From NCBI GenBank assembly GCA_023457475.1, contig JAEWLO010000454.1, forward strand, positions 1 to 11,416: DNA of 11,416 nucleotides, read 5' to 3'. The notes below the pieces were generated by a model, which was not told where the DNA came from, did not search any database, and worked only from the letters and a program-made list of their open reading frames with translations. Below, in pieces: positions 1 to 6,788 of the stretch. The position numbers and the translations under genes were made by a program. Positions within the stretch are counted from its first letter, which is position 1. The number at the start of each line of letters is the position of its first letter. The stretch is from Pseudomonadota bacterium. GTDB lineage: Bacteria; Pseudomonadota; Gammaproteobacteria; Xanthomonadales; Xanthomonadaceae.

Positions 1-630
1 ATCTAGGCGCAGTGGACTGAACAGCGGGTGGCCGTCGACGTGAAGCTGACCGTGGCGTTCAGCCACGCGACCGGCCACCAGCCAGCGCAGGCTGGCGATC
101 AGCAACGGGTGCTCCACCGCGAGCACACGCTGGGCCAGTACTTCGGGGGTGTCGCCTGGCTGCACCTGCACATGGGCCTGCCCGAGCACCGTTCCGGCAT
201 CCAGTTCCGGCACCACGAAGTGCACGCTGGCCCCCGCCTCGGCATCGCCGGCTTCCAGCGCACGGGCGTGGGTATGCAGGCCCTTGTACTTCGGCAGCAG
301 CGAAGGATGAATGTTGATCAAGCGGCCGGCGAATCGCTGCACGAAGGCTTCGCCCAGAATGCGCATGTAGCCGGCGCAGACGATCCAGTCGGGCGCAAAA
401 CTGGCCAGCGCGTCGCCGAGCGCGGCGTCGAATGCGGTCCGGTCGGGGAATTCCTTCGGCGAACGCGCCCAGCGCCGCTCCGGGGCGACCTTCAGCAACG
501 CCGAGGCACTGGGCTTGTCGGACAGCACGCCAATCACTTCAGCATCCAGCGTGCCAGTGGCAATGGCGTCAACGATGGCCTGCAGGTTGCTGCCACGCCC
601 GGAGGCCAGTACGGCAATACGGGCGGTCAT
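1..630 (-). CDS. purN: Phosphoribosylglycinamide formyltransferase PurN (3' end outside window)
   Basis: GAR transformylase: transfers the formyl group of 10-formyl-THF to glycinamide ribonucleotide, the third step of cytosolic purine synthesis. The frame is open for 210 codons from ATG at 628-630 to the left edge with no stop, so the gene continues outside. The N-terminus MTARIAVLASGRGSNLQ is the phosphate-binding start of the family. The catalytic residues fall exactly at the E. coli numbers: N106 and H108 in NIHPSLLP and D144 in ELDAGTVLGQA. The start overlaps the stop of the upstream membrane-protein gene in an ATGA, and no clear ribosome-binding site is visible, so translation is probably coupled. 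It is the last gene seen of the purM-led operon. Identification is certain; only the C-terminus is unseen. Confidence 0.97.
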   Translation of the reverse strand, partial: MTARIAVLASGRGSNLQAIVDAIATGTLDAEVIGVLSDKPSASALLKVAPERRWARSPKEFPDRTAFDAALGDALASFAPDWIVCAGYMRILGEAFVQRFAGRLINIHPSLLPKYKGLHTHARALEAGDAEAGASVHFVVPELDAGTVLGQAHVQVQPGDTPEVLAQRVLAVEHPLLIASLRWLVAGRVAERHGQLHVDGHPLFSPLRLD

Positions 631-1085
631 GCGACGACGCGGCTCCCCGGCGGCGCGAAGGCGGTTTTGACTTCGGGCTTGAGCAGCACGATGAACGCAT
701 ACACGCCAAGGGCGATGCCCAGCGCGCCGGCAAGGCACGATGCGCCGGCGGCGATCAGGCACAACTGGTGGCGCTGGCGTTGGCCCAGGGCCTTGGCTGC
801 GACGAAACTGAGCGCACCGACGCATGCGAACACCAGACTGGCGGTCAGCAGCAGGACGATCAGCAGCATCGGCTGGGCACCCGGGGCCATGCTGTTGCTT
901 TCAGCGGCATAGCCGGCGAAGGCAACGGGAAGCAGCACGATGCCGATGCAGAGTTGGATGGCTCCCAGCACGTAGAACAGGATCTTCAACGTATGCAGGT
1001 GCGAATTGATCTGGATGGGATTCCAGACGCCCGGCGGCGTTACCGGGCCGTGCGGGCCATTGAGCGGGGGAGGCGTGGCGGCCAT
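627..1085 (-). CDS. Small multi-pass membrane protein, paralog 1 (unknown function)
   Basis: 152 residues, not recognised as a characterised family. A proline-rich cytosolic-looking N-terminus (1-25) is followed by hydrophobic stretches at about 34-60, 73-98 and 107-135. A basic turn (GQRQRH) comes before the last stretch, and the C-terminal motif is GVYAFIVLLKPEVKTAF. The same layout and end motif (LGV..iVLl.P.VK.aF) recur in the three genes upstream, so this is one of four tandem paralogs. The start ATG at 1083-1085 follows CTCCTGAGATCACC, a weak GAG-type ribosome-binding site that also contains the stop of the previous gene. The stop overlaps the purN start in ATGA. Probably an inner-membrane protein; its role is unknown. 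Confidence 0.8.
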   Translation of the reverse strand: MAATPPPLNGPHGPVTPPGVWNPIQINSHLHTLKILFYVLGAIQLCIGIVLLPVAFAGYAAESNSMAPGAQPMLLIVLLLTASLVFACVGALSFVAAKALGQRQRHQLCLIAAGASCLAGALGIALGVYAFIVLLKPEVKTAFAPPGSRVVA

Positions 1086-1092
1086 GGTGATC

Positions 1093-1545
1093 TCAGGAGT
1101 GAGCAGAGGCGGGCACGTCGAACGCGGCCTTCACCGACGGACGCAGCAGCACGATCAGGGTGAAGACGCCCAGTACCGTTCCTAACGGCATGCACAGGCA
1201 GGAGATCGCGGCCACCACCATGCACAGCGTGTGGCGGCGCCGCTGCGCCAGGCAGCGCCCGGCATAGGCGATGAACGCACCCAGGGTGACCCCACAAAAG
1301 ATGATCACCGCACCGATCGCGATGAAGATCCAGCCTGCCATGCGGCCATCCTGGTCGGGCATGCCATTGGCGTCGTTCATCGGTAGCGCACCGGTCACCA
1401 TGCCGATGCCGAGGGCCACATGGATGATCGGGAACAGCGAGAACAGCGCGGTAAGGCCGCCGACCACGTAGTGGAAGATGGACAGCAGCTTCAGGTGGGC
1501 GGCTTCTTCCGTCGACAAGGGCGGCGATTCAGGGATTGCGGTCAT
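1093..1545 (-). CDS. Small multi-pass membrane protein, paralog 2 (unknown function)
   Basis: 150 residues from ATG at 1543-1545. This start is preferred over an in-frame ATG at 1576-1578 because TGAGG sits about 7 nt upstream and because it leaves only a 17-nt overlap with the previous gene. The segment EEAAHLKLLSIFHYVVGG leads into the first hydrophobic stretch (about 19-52). Further stretches lie at about 70-98 and 106-135, separated by a QRRRH basic loop. The end motif is GVFTLIVLLRPSVKAAF, nearly the same as in paralog 1. The gene lies 7 nt upstream of paralog 1. It is the best-conserved representative of the cluster; no enzymatic motif is visible. Confidence 0.8.
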   Translation of the reverse strand: MTAIPESPPLSTEEAAHLKLLSIFHYVVGGLTALFSLFPIIHVALGIGMVTGALPMNDANGMPDQDGRMAGWIFIAIGAVIIFCGVTLGAFIAYAGRCLAQRRRHTLCMVVAAISCLCMPLGTVLGVFTLIVLLRPSVKAAFDVPASAHS

Positions 1546-1981
1546 CGGGAACCTCAGGAGCAAGCGGTTTGGGAGCATCGAACGCCGCCACTACGCTAGG
1601 GCGCGCAAGCACGTTGAATGCCAATCGGCCCAAAGGCGCAAGGGTTTTTGCCAGTGAGATGGATTGTGAGTGATTCCGGCGACGGATGAGGTTCCATGCC
1701 AATCGCACCGAAGCGCCGCCGAAAAGAGCAGCCGGAATGCTGATTGCACCCCCAGCCAGGACGAAAAGCCAGCCCATCAAGCGAGCATCTTTCACGATCC
1801 CCTCCGCGTCGGTCAGGACAATGTTTCCAGTCAGGAAACGAACGCCCTGAACGATGGCGGTCAGTGGTATCAGTAGACCCACCACCATAACGCTGCCGAG
1901 TAACCCGAAGGTTACCGCCAGCACCCATAGATTGGAGATATCTTCCTTGGAGAGTGTCGGAACGGCCTGGTCGGCGTTCAC
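1529..1981 (-). CDS. Small membrane protein, paralog 3, divergent (unknown function)
   Basis: 150 residues from a GTG at 1979-1981 that overlaps the TGA of the upstream gene as GTGA, which argues for coupled translation. A longer open frame extends upstream but would overlay paralog 4. Hydrophobic stretches lie at about 18-50 and 67-97, followed by the basic IRRRNH turn. After that turn the sister proteins have a long hydrophobic segment; here it is replaced by a shorter polar run (NHSQSISLAKTLAPLG) before the retained end motif NVLARPSVVAAFDAP. The DNA of this part also looks less GC-rich than its surroundings. The protein may have lost its last membrane segment. It ends 17 nt inside paralog 2. 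Confidence 0.7.
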   Translation of the reverse strand: MNADQAVPTLSKEDISNLWVLAVTFGLLGSVMVVGLLIPLTAIVQGVRFLTGNIVLTDAEGIVKDARLMGWLFVLAGGAISIPAALFGGASVRLAWNLIRRRNHSQSISLAKTLAPLGRLAFNVLARPSVVAAFDAPKPLAPEVPDDRNP

Positions 1982-2358
1982 AGACGTCGTACCCCGAACA
2001 GCGCTTTTGCTTCGGGGCGCGTGAGCACCACGATATTGACAATTCCCAGAAGGAGCACGGGGCCCCCGAGCACCGTAGCCGCACTGGCCAGCAGGCAGAC
2101 CACGTAGCCGCGCCGGCGAAACAGGCATATGCCAGCCACGAGCAGCGCCAGCGCCGCGATTCCGGGAATGGCCGTCAGCACGTAGGCAAACGCTGCCGGA
2201 GGCCGGGCCTCGGCAGGCAAGTCCACGAACATGCCGTTGATGATGTGCCACGAAGGGAACATCCACAGCACACACGCGATAGCGGCGGCCAGGTTCACCC
2301 ACGGCAGCCAGCGCAGCGCGGACGGTGCCGTGGGAAGCGGGGGAATCGATGCATCCAT
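1978..2358 (-). CDS. Small multi-pass membrane protein, paralog 4 (unknown function)
   Basis: 126 residues, the shortest and first-transcribed member of the cluster. The start ATG at 2356-2358 has a strong ribosome-binding site, AAGGAG, 6 nt upstream. Hydrophobic stretches fall at about 20-42, 57-80 and 86-113, with the RRR basic turn at 81-83. The end motif is GIVNIVVLTRPEAKALF, the family signature at the last segment. The start is 24 nt after the purM stop, so it is probably read from the purM transcript. It shares layout with its three downstream neighbours; function unknown. Confidence 0.78.
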   Translation of the reverse strand: MDASIPPLPTAPSALRWLPWVNLAAAIACVLWMFPSWHIINGMFVDLPAEARPPAAFAYVLTAIPGIAALALLVAGICLFRRRGYVVCLLASAATVLGGPVLLLGIVNIVVLTRPEAKALFGVRRL

Positions 2359-2382
2359 GCCGAACTCCTTCAGAAAAACGTA

Positions 2383-3438
2383 TCAGCCGATATGCACGCG
2401 TTCGGCACCGGTGGCGGTCACCACCTTGCCGATGGTCCAGTGCTCCAGGCCCTGCGCCTGCACGGCGGCCGTCACGGCCGGCACCTGGTCCGGAGCGACG
2501 ATCAGCACGAAGCCGATGCCACAGTTGAAGGTGCGCCACATTTCGCTGTCGGCGACCGCGCCTTCCTTCTGCAGCCACTGGAACACCGGTGGCAGGGTCC
2601 AGGACGACGCCTGGATGTCCAGGCCCAGGCCTTCGGGCACCACGCGGATGATGTTCTCGGTCAGCCCGCCACCGGTGATGTGGGCCATGCCGTGGATGGC
2701 GTCGCCGTGCGACTTCAGCAGCGAAAGGATCGGCTTCACATACAGGCGGGTGGGGGCCATCAGCGCGTCCACCAGCTTGACCCCGCCTTCCAGCTCCAGG
2801 TCAGCCGGGCGGCCGGCGCGGTCGTAGATGCGGCGTACCAGCGAGTAACCGTTGGAATGCGGGCCCGAGGAGGCGATACCGATCAGCACGTCACCCTCGG
2901 CTACGCTGGCACCGTCCTTCAGTTCGCTCTTTTCCACGGCGGCCACGGTGAAGCCGGCCAGGTCGTACTCGCCCGGGGCATACATGTCGGGCATTTCAGC
3001 GGTTTCGCCGCCGATCAGCGCGCAGCCGGCCTCGGTGCAGCCGTTGGCGATGCCGCCCACCACCGCCGCGGCGGTGTCGATGTCCAGCTTGCCGGTGGCG
3101 AAGTAGTCCAGGAAGAACAGCGGTTCGGCTCCCTGCACCAGCACGTCGTTCACGCACATGGCGACCAGGTCGATGCCGATCGTGTCGTGTCGGTTCAGCT
3201 GGTGGGCCAGCTTCAGCTTGGTGCCGACGCCATCGGTACCGGAGACCAGGACCGGCTCGCGGTACTTGTTGGACAGGTCGAACAGCGCGCCGAAGCCGCC
3301 CAGGCCGCCCATCACCTCCGGCCGGAAGCTGCGCTTGACCAGGGGCTTGATCCGCTCCACCAGTTCATTGCCTGCATCGATGTCGACACCGGCGGCGCGG
3401 GAGGTCAGGGGGGCGGGGGAAGACGGAGTAGTGGTCAC
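2383..3438 (-). CDS. purM: Phosphoribosylformylglycinamidine cyclo-ligase PurM (AIR synthetase)
   Basis: Closes the imidazole ring: FGAM plus ATP gives AIR, step five of purine synthesis, in the cytosol. The 351 residues match the family's usual size (about 345-355). The N-terminal AGVDIDAGN signature lies at 16-24, the phosphate/ATP-binding SGTDGVGTKLK at 66-76, DLVAMCVNDVLVQGAEPLFFLDY at about 90-112 and GGETAEMPDMY at 143-153. SSGPHSNGYSL and the late HITGGGLTEN follow. The start is a GTG (3436-3438); it gives a tail of about 13 residues before the conserved core and has no obvious ribosome-binding site. First gene of the minus-strand operon and divergent from the DUF2066 gene. Confidence 0.97.
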   Translation of the reverse strand: MTTTPSSPAPLTSRAAGVDIDAGNELVERIKPLVKRSFRPEVMGGLGGFGALFDLSNKYREPVLVSGTDGVGTKLKLAHQLNRHDTIGIDLVAMCVNDVLVQGAEPLFFLDYFATGKLDIDTAAAVVGGIANGCTEAGCALIGGETAEMPDMYAPGEYDLAGFTVAAVEKSELKDGASVAEGDVLIGIASSGPHSNGYSLVRRIYDRAGRPADLELEGGVKLVDALMAPTRLYVKPILSLLKSHGDAIHGMAHITGGGLTENIIRVVPEGLGLDIQASSWTLPPVFQWLQKEGAVADSEMWRTFNCGIGFVLIVAPDQVPAVTAAVQAQGLEHWTIGKVVTATGAERVHIG

Positions 3439-3462
3439 GGGCGTCGGGCTGCGCTGGGGTGA

Positions 3463-3476
3463 AAGCGGGATTTTAA
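3463..3476 (-). promoter_or_regulatory. Possible purM promoter (-10 like TTAAAAT)
   Basis: The minus strand reads TTAAAAT at 3476-3470, the most AT-rich piece of the 107-nt divergent spacer and about 32 nt upstream of the purM GTG. It would give a leader of roughly 25 nt. The -35 position at 17-nt spacing (GCCTGC) is poor, so the call rests on the -10 alone. No PurR-like palindrome is apparent. Confidence 0.3.
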
Positions 3477-3545
3477 CAGGCCACGTTGGCGCGCAGGCCG
3501 TATTCGGGCAACAATTCCCCCCGGATACGCTCGATGGAAGACCTG

Positions 3546-4670
3546 ATGCGCCGCAGCCTCATTCTCATGATGTTCCTCGCGCTGTGCCTGCCGGTGGCCA
3601 CGATGGCCCAGAGCGGCCTGCGCACCGAAGGCGACGTGGCCAGTGCCACCGGGGCCTACGAGGCCGAAGTACCGGTCAACAGCCAGTCCGATGCCGACCG
3701 CACCGGAGCCCTGGCGCGCGCGCTGGGCAGCGTGATGGCCAAGCTGTCGGGCGACCGCAGCGTGATGACCCGCCCCGGCGTGGTCCAGGCACTGCGCGGG
3801 GCCAGGGATTATGTGGAGAGCTACGACTACCGCCAGGACCAGAGCACTTCGGCCACCGGCGCGCCCAGCTACCGCACCATGCTGGTGGCCCGGTTCCGCC
3901 AGGACGATGTGGACGGGCTGATCTCGGCCCTCGGCCTGCCGCTGTGGCCCCAGCCGCGACCCAAGCCGGTAGTCTGGCTGGCCATCGACGATGGCACCGG
4001 CCCGCGGCTGGTCACCGTGCAGCAGGCCAACGCGGCCCGTCCGCTGCTGAACAAGGCGGTGGAGCGTGGCTTCAAGCTGGGCCTGCCGACCGGCAGCACC
4101 GCCGAGCAGGCGCTGGTGGGAGCCATCTGGCGCCAGGACACCGCCGCCGTGGCCAGGGCCTCGGCCCGCTACGCGCCGCCGATGCAGCTGGTAGGCAAGC
4201 TTTACCGCGACAGCGCCGGCGGCTGGGTCGCCGACTGGGTGTTCGTGGACGGCGGAAAGGAACTGAACAAGTGGACCGTCAAGGACAGCGACGCCCGCCG
4301 GGCCATGGCCGGTGGCGCGGACGGCGCGGCTGACGCCCTGGTGAAGCGCTACGCCAAGGCGGGCGCGGCGACCGGTGCGGCCGGCACCTACACCATCGCG
4401 GTGATCGGCCTGGATTCGGCCGATGACTACATGCGCCTGGCGGCAGGCCTGCGTGAAAACCCGGTGGTGCGCAACATCACGCCGCTGCGGGCTGCCGGAA
4501 ACCGCCTGGAGCTGTCCCTTGAGATGACCACCGGCCTGTCCGGTCTGAACCGCATGCTGGGCGAGAACGGCGTGATCGTGCCGCTGGCCCCGCTGCCGGT
4601 GCCGATCGACGAAGACGCACTCCCCGGCGCACCGCCGCCGCCCGCCAGCAACGAGTACCGCCTGCGATGA
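3546..4670 (+). CDS. DUF2066 domain-containing exported protein
   Basis: A 374-residue protein of the DUF2066 family, whose biochemical role is not known. The chosen ATG (3546) has GGAAG 5 nt upstream and begins directly with a signal peptide: MRR, a hydrophobic core to about residue 18, then VATMA|QS with likely cleavage after A21. Two earlier in-frame starts lack a ribosome-binding site and would bury the signal. The mature protein begins with a region of the type found in the family (EAEVPVNSQSDADRTGALARAL). It has no membrane segment and ends in a proline-rich tail, so it is probably periplasmic. It is first in an operon with a permease and hda, and this neighbourhood with purM recurs in pseudomonads, which supports the family call. 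Confidence 0.88.
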   Translation: MRRSLILMMFLALCLPVATMAQSGLRTEGDVASATGAYEAEVPVNSQSDADRTGALARALGSVMAKLSGDRSVMTRPGVVQALRGARDYVESYDYRQDQSTSATGAPSYRTMLVARFRQDDVDGLISALGLPLWPQPRPKPVVWLAIDDGTGPRLVTVQQANAARPLLNKAVERGFKLGLPTGSTAEQALVGAIWRQDTAAVARASARYAPPMQLVGKLYRDSAGGWVADWVFVDGGKELNKWTVKDSDARRAMAGGADGAADALVKRYAKAGAATGAAGTYTIAVIGLDSADDYMRLAAGLRENPVVRNITPLRAAGNRLELSLEMTTGLSGLNRMLGENGVIVPLAPLPVPIDEDALPGAPPPPASNEYRLR

Positions 4671-5833
4671 TCCTGACACCGGAAGCCGAGATCGCCCAGT
4701 TCCTTCGCCGCGTCAAATACATCCTGCTGGCCCTGGCCATCGGCTGGGTGGTGTGGCTGCTGGCCCCCATCCTGACCCCGTTCGTGCTGGCGCTGGCATT
4801 GGCCTGGCTGGGCGATCCGCTGGTCGACAGGATCGAGGCCACTGGCCGCTCGCGCAACACCGGCGTGGTGCTGGTGTTCGTGGCGATGGTGCTGATCATC
4901 ACCGCGCTGCTGCTGATCCTGGTGCCGATGATCGAGCGCCAGATCTCCACCCTCATCGCCGCGGTGCCGCAGGCCCAGCAGTGGCTGATGCAGACCGGCA
5001 TTCCATGGATCGAGCAGAAGACCGGAATGGAAGTCATGCCCTGGCTGGAGCCGGACCGGCTGATCGAGTGGGTACGCAGCCACTGGGAGCAGGCCGGCGG
5101 CTTCGCCAAGACCTTCTTCGGCTATGTGTCGCGCTCGGGCTTTGCGATGGTGACCTGGGTGGTCAACATCCTGCTGCTGCCGATCCTGGCGTTCTACTTC
5201 CTGCGTGACTGGGACATCCTGGTCGAGCGGGTGGCCTCGATGATTCCGCGCAACCATGTGGGCACCATCACCAAGCTGGCGCGCGAGTCGGACGAGGTGC
5301 TGGGTGCGTTCATCCGCGGGCAGTTCCTGGTGATGGTGGCGCTGGGCGTCATCTATGCGGCCGGCCTGTCGCTGGTGGGCCTGAAGCTGGGCCTGCTGAT
5401 CGGCCTGATCGCCGGCCTGATCAGCTTCATTCCGTACCTGGGGGCAACCACCGGCATCGTGATGGCGGTGCTGGCGGCCGTGGTGCAGGCGCAGGGCTTC
5501 GACCTGAAGCTCCTGATCCTGGTGGGCGTGGTGTTCACCGTAGGCCAGCTGTTGGAAAGCTATGTGCTGACGCCGCGCATCGTGGGCGACAAGATCGGCC
5601 TGCATCCGGTGGCTGTGATCTTCGCGGTGATGGCCGGTGGCCAGCTGTTTGGCTTCCTGGGCATGCTGCTGGCGCTGCCGGTGGCGGCCGTGAGCAACGT
5701 GCTGCTGCGCTATGCGCACCGGCGCTACCGCGAGAGCGAGCTGTATGTGGGCGAGACGGCGATCGCGCTGGATTCGTACATCGACACGCGCGCGGCCACG
5801 ATCGAAACACCGAAGGGCCCTGGGCTGAAGTGA
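4667..5833 (+). CDS. PerM / AI-2E-type family inner-membrane permease
   Basis: 388 residues, the normal length for this superfamily. The N-terminus is followed by two hydrophobic helices (about 20-50 and 63-90) and then a soluble segment carrying the LMQTGIPWIEQKTGMEV region. Further membrane helices follow from about 160 on. Family-typical stretches are LPILAFYFLRDWD, LGLLIGLIAGLISFIPYLGA and LTPRIVGDKIGLHPVAVIFAVMAGG. The family includes transporters and putative antiporters with different substrates, so the substrate cannot be named from sequence. The ATG overlaps the stop of the DUF2066 gene (ATGA), and the TGA overlaps the Hda start (TGATG), so all three should be translated together. 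Confidence 0.93.
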   Translation: MILTPEAEIAQFLRRVKYILLALAIGWVVWLLAPILTPFVLALALAWLGDPLVDRIEATGRSRNTGVVLVFVAMVLIITALLLILVPMIERQISTLIAAVPQAQQWLMQTGIPWIEQKTGMEVMPWLEPDRLIEWVRSHWEQAGGFAKTFFGYVSRSGFAMVTWVVNILLLPILAFYFLRDWDILVERVASMIPRNHVGTITKLARESDEVLGAFIRGQFLVMVALGVIYAAGLSLVGLKLGLLIGLIAGLISFIPYLGATTGIVMAVLAAVVQAQGFDLKLLILVGVVFTVGQLLESYVLTPRIVGDKIGLHPVAVIFAVMAGGQLFGFLGMLLALPVAAVSNVLLRYAHRRYRESELYVGETAIALDSYIDTRAATIETPKGPGLK

Positions 5834-6546
5834 TGAGCGTCGTACCGCAGCTGCCGCTGGCCCTGCGTTATCCGCAGGACGAGCGTCTGGAGACCTTCAT
5901 CGGCGCGCCGGACGGTGCGCTGGCGCAGCTGCGCGCCATTGCGGTCGGGGCGGCGCACGACTGGGTGTATCTGGAAGGTGCGGCGGGAACGGGCAAGACG
6001 CATCAGGCTCTGGCGATGTGTTCGCTGGCGGAGCAGGCGGGCCGGCAGCCGACCTATCTGCCGCTGAAGGCGGTGGTGGGGCGGGTGCGGGCGGCGCTGG
6101 AATCGCTGGAGGGGCGGGACCTGGTGGCGCTGGACGGGCTGGACGCGATCGCAGGCAGCCGCGAGGACGAGGTGGCGCTGTTCGACTTCCACAACCGGGC
6201 GCGGGGCAGTGGCATCACGCTGCTGTACACGGCGCAGCATGCGCCGGATGGGCTGGGGTTGGTGCTGCCGGACCTGCGCTCGCGTCTGCAGCAGTGCATC
6301 CGTCTGGTGCTGCAGCCGCTGGACGACGAGGGTCGGGCAGCGGTGCTGCGCGAGCGGGCGGTGCGGCGCGGATTGAGCATCGACGAGGCGTCGATCGACT
6401 GGCTGTTGACGCATACCGGGCGCGAGCTGGGCAGCCTGGTGACCCTGCTGGACCGGCTGGATCGCGAATCGATGGCGGCGCAGCGGCGGATCACCGTGCC
6501 GTTTCTGCGGCAGGTGGTCGAAGACGGGTCTGCTGCACGGCTTTGA
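5833..6546 (+). CDS. hda: DnaA regulatory inactivator Hda (AAA+ DnaA homolog)
   Basis: Hda bound to the DNA sliding clamp stimulates hydrolysis of DnaA-ATP and so limits re-initiation of replication. The 237 residues are close to E. coli Hda. The clamp-binding hexapeptide QLPLAL is at 6-11, Walker A GAAGTGKT at 49-56 and a Walker B-like LVALDGLD at 97-104. A sensor-1-like strand (LLYTAQ) follows, then the box VII arginine in LPDLRSRL (R151) and the C-terminal LLDRLDRESMAAQRRITVPF typical of Hda. It lacks the DNA-binding domain IV of DnaA. The ATG shares one base with the permease stop; a GTG one codon earlier is the alternative start. Confidence 0.95.
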   Translation: MSVVPQLPLALRYPQDERLETFIGAPDGALAQLRAIAVGAAHDWVYLEGAAGTGKTHQALAMCSLAEQAGRQPTYLPLKAVVGRVRAALESLEGRDLVALDGLDAIAGSREDEVALFDFHNRARGSGITLLYTAQHAPDGLGLVLPDLRSRLQQCIRLVLQPLDDEGRAAVLRERAVRRGLSIDEASIDWLLTHTGRELGSLVTLLDRLDRESMAAQRRITVPFLRQVVEDGSAARL

Positions 6547-6618
6547 TGGATTTGCGCTGACGGCCTTTGCGCAACGGTTACGTGTTTTGGCGGGACGGTA
6601 ACCCCGCACCGTTTGCGC

Positions 6619-6641
6619 GCCCCCTTCAACAAGAAGGGGGC
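6619..6641 (+). terminator. Terminator-like hairpin after hda
   Basis: A perfect 9-bp stem, GCCCCCTTC with GAAGGGGGC, around the loop AACAA, 72 nt after the hda stop. The downstream flank CTCTTCACC is only weakly U-rich, so intrinsic termination may be partial. On the minus strand there is no U run either. It overlaps a second possible hairpin (6638-6660). Confidence 0.5.
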
Positions 6642-6672
6642 TCTTCACCAGAGAGAGCCCTGGCATTTGCCG

Positions 6673-6698
6673 GTAGGGGCGGTCGTCAGACGACTGCC
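6673..6698 (+). repeat. GTAG-headed REP/SMAG-like repeat (plus orientation)
   Basis: GTAG at 6673-6676, one spacer base, then a 9-bp stem GGCGGTCGT / ACGACTGCC (one G-T wobble) around the 3-nt loop CAG. The head-plus-stem layout matches the other two repeats in the window, but the stem is degenerate. An outer GCCGGT/ACCGGC pair (6669-6674 and 6709-6714) encloses it. It lies in the convergent hda/murU spacer. Confidence 0.55.
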
Positions 6699-6766
6699 GA
6701 TACGGTTGACCGGCGCTTTAACGCAGGGACCACACCCGAAACCGGCTTTACGCCCGGCACCGCGCA

Positions 6767-6788
6767 GCCACGCAGGGCGTGGCGCTAC
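6767..6788 (-). repeat. GTAG-headed REP/SMAG repeat overlapping the murU stop
   Basis: Minus strand: GTAGC, a 7-bp stem GCCACGC / GCGTGGC and the loop CCT. The head GTAG (6788-6785) contains the murU stop codon TAG. Same geometry as the repeat at 8912-8933, and opposite in orientation to the one at 6673, with both heads facing outward. Confidence 0.8.

Noticed and set aside
28..912. Long plus-strand open frames opposite purN and the membrane-protein genes
   Set aside because: They are high-GC shadows of purN and paralog 1, whose catalytic residues and membrane pattern are clear on the minus strand.
1529..2578. 349-codon frame as a fusion protein containing paralog 3
   Set aside because: The upstream part overlays paralog 4 and purM; the GTG at 1981 overlapping the paralog 4 stop is the consistent start.
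1954..3462. 502-codon plus-strand frame opposite purM
   Set aside because: Rich in His, Gln, Arg and Gly, typical of an antisense high-GC shadow; purM is unmistakable on the other strand.
6619..6788. CRISPR array or phage attachment site in the hda/murU spacer
   Set aside because: The repeats are individual GTAG hairpins in opposite orientations, not equal-length direct repeats with spacers, and no tRNA or integrase is present.
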